Below the pieces are notes generated by a model. The model was given only the letters and a program-made list of their open reading frames with translations. It had not been told where the DNA came from and did no database searches. The position numbers and the translations under genes were made by a program. This document shows, piece by piece, positions 6,011 to 6,840 of a stretch of DNA of 6,840 nucleotides (its first letter is position 1; each line of letters begins with the position of its first letter). This DNA is from Fibrobacter sp. (GTDB lineage: Bacteria > Fibrobacterota > Fibrobacteria > Fibrobacterales > Fibrobacteraceae), in assembly GCA_017520105.1 (NCBI GenBank), contig JAFWRL010000153.1, positions 1 through 6,840 of the forward strand, given 5' to 3'.

Positions 6011-6840
6011 TGAAAGCGTCCTTGTTGGCGTAATAATCATTGCCGCGCTTATCAAACAACGCAGGGCCCCACGCACCGCCGATGGTCGGTTCCCAAAAGA
6101 ACGAGCCAATCCAACGGTTCATGCCGCGAACCATCTCTCGCGTTTTTTGGCGTGAATTATCGAACTTGTAGTGGTTATCTTTATCGCCACCATTGTATTC
6201 AGCCACAATAAATTCAAGTTTGGAATACTTCGAAGTCACGGTATTGAACAAACTCTTCCAATTGTCTGGAGCGCCGTCACCGTAAGCGGTATAAGCAGAG
6301 AAGCCCATCACATCTGCCGGAATTTTATAATCGTCAAAAATAACGCCCATCCACCAAGTGACCGTATTGGCCTGACGGATGCGTTCGATGTGGAGCACGG
6401 TTTTCGTCGTCGGGGAAACTTCTTTGACCGCCTTGATTCCCGCATTGAAGTACTTGGCCGCATTTGCCTTGCCCGCCGCGGTACCCATATCGCCATTGAC
6501 GGAAGTCGCCGCCTTATCGACGCCATTTCCCCAGCAATCCGTTTTACTGTTCGGCTTGTGAATCAAAATGCCTGGAGTCGTTTCGTTGCCTATCTGCACC
6601 ATGTCTGGCGTTGCGCTGGCATCCTTAAGAGCAATCATCAAGTCCTTCGTGTAAGCATAAACAGAATCCGCCATCGCATTCGCGTTGTTCACGCCACGCC
6701 AGCGTTCGGGAATAATCTGCTTGCCCGGATCCGCCCAGACATCGCTGTAATGGATATCGATCAAAAGCCCCATACCCGCAGCCTTGACTTTTTTCGCATA
6801 AGCCACGACGTGGTCCTTGTCGCCATACGCCTCGGCATCG
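5997..6840 (-). CDS. GH53 arabinogalactan endo-beta-1,4-galactanase (N-terminus beyond window)
   Basis: GH53 enzymes cut beta-1,4-galactan, the side chain of pectin rhamnogalacturonan I. The stop TAG is at 5997-5999, and the frame is open to the window edge, giving 281 residues. A GTG at 6804-6806 is not the start: the upstream codons continue the family sequence and nothing resembles a signal peptide. Seen in order are DIHYSDVWADPGKQ, QIGNET with the acid/base Glu at 6582-6584, VLHIER, GFSAYTAYGDG, the likely nucleophile Glu in FIVAEYNGG at 6198-6200, and the C-terminal FFWEPTIGGAWGPALFD. The expected retaining pair of glutamates is present. The usual YYPFWHG stretch is altered to AYTAYGDG, and the residues after the nucleophile differ from the common ETGYPW form, so this is a divergent member. 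The protein ends right after the barrel (KEFF), without a C-terminal module. The missing N-terminal part should hold the export signal. Confidence 0.9.
   Translation of the reverse strand, partial: DAEAYGDKDHVVAYAKKVKAAGMGLLIDIHYSDVWADPGKQIIPERWRGVNNANAMADSVYAYTKDLMIALKDASATPDMVQIGNETTPGILIHKPNSKTDCWGNGVDKAATSVNGDMGTAAGKANAAKYFNAGIKAVKEVSPTTKTVLHIERIRQANTVTWWMGVIFDDYKIPADVMGFSAYTAYGDGAPDNWKSLFNTVTSKYSKLEFIVAEYNGGDKDNHYKFDNSRQKTREMVRGMNRWIGSFFWEPTIGGAWGPALFDKRGNDYYANKDAFKEFF

Noticed and set aside
6804..6806. GTG as the start of the GH53 gene
   Set aside because: Codons upstream stay open to the window edge and fit the family helix before HYSD; no signal peptide would be present from this GTG.

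Overview
The window looks like a piece of a Fibrobacter-type chromosome (Fibrobacterota, rumen or gut fibre degraders). The signs are a lipoprotein with long serine-only linkers, secreted glycoside hydrolases of families 18 and 53, weak or missing Shine-Dalgarno sites, and short palindromic repeats embedded in coding sequence. This is inference from sequence style; there is no marker gene here.

Layout. (1) 1-951, minus strand: the first 317 codons of an exported protein with a membrane segment near its C-terminal end. It has no stop in the window, so the gene runs past the left edge. (2) 952-1055: a short AT-rich divergent promoter region. (3) 1056-3650, plus: a UvrA-family double ATPase of 864 residues, divergent from housekeeping UvrA. 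(4) 3651-3720: an AT-rich spacer. (5) 3721-4749 and 4753-5979, plus: a serine-rich lipoprotein of unknown function and a secreted GH18 (chitinase-type) hydrolase. They are 3 nt apart, with the hydrolase ribosome binding site inside the end of the lipoprotein gene. (6) 5997-6840, minus: most of a GH53 endo-beta-1,4-galactanase, convergent with the GH18 gene, its N-terminus lost beyond the right edge.

The part most worth attention is the set of small palindromic elements. One 28-bp sequence occurs identically in the leftmost gene and in the UvrA-like gene, with related copies beside each. All are translated in frame and sit in interdomain linkers. Its 20-bp core fits the ATTCCC-N8-GGGAAT form known from Neisseria dRS3 repeats. 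In the UvrA-like protein four palindromic units lie back to back over about 175 bp between the two ATPase halves.

How the genes work together: the lipoprotein and GH18 enzyme very probably form one translationally coupled unit acting at the cell envelope or outside the cell. GH53 serves pectin side-chain (galactan) breakdown but is separately transcribed. The UvrA-like protein is cytoplasmic and has no visible functional link to its neighbours. I found no tRNA, rRNA, CRISPR array, transposase or phage gene, and no clear multi-gene novel system.
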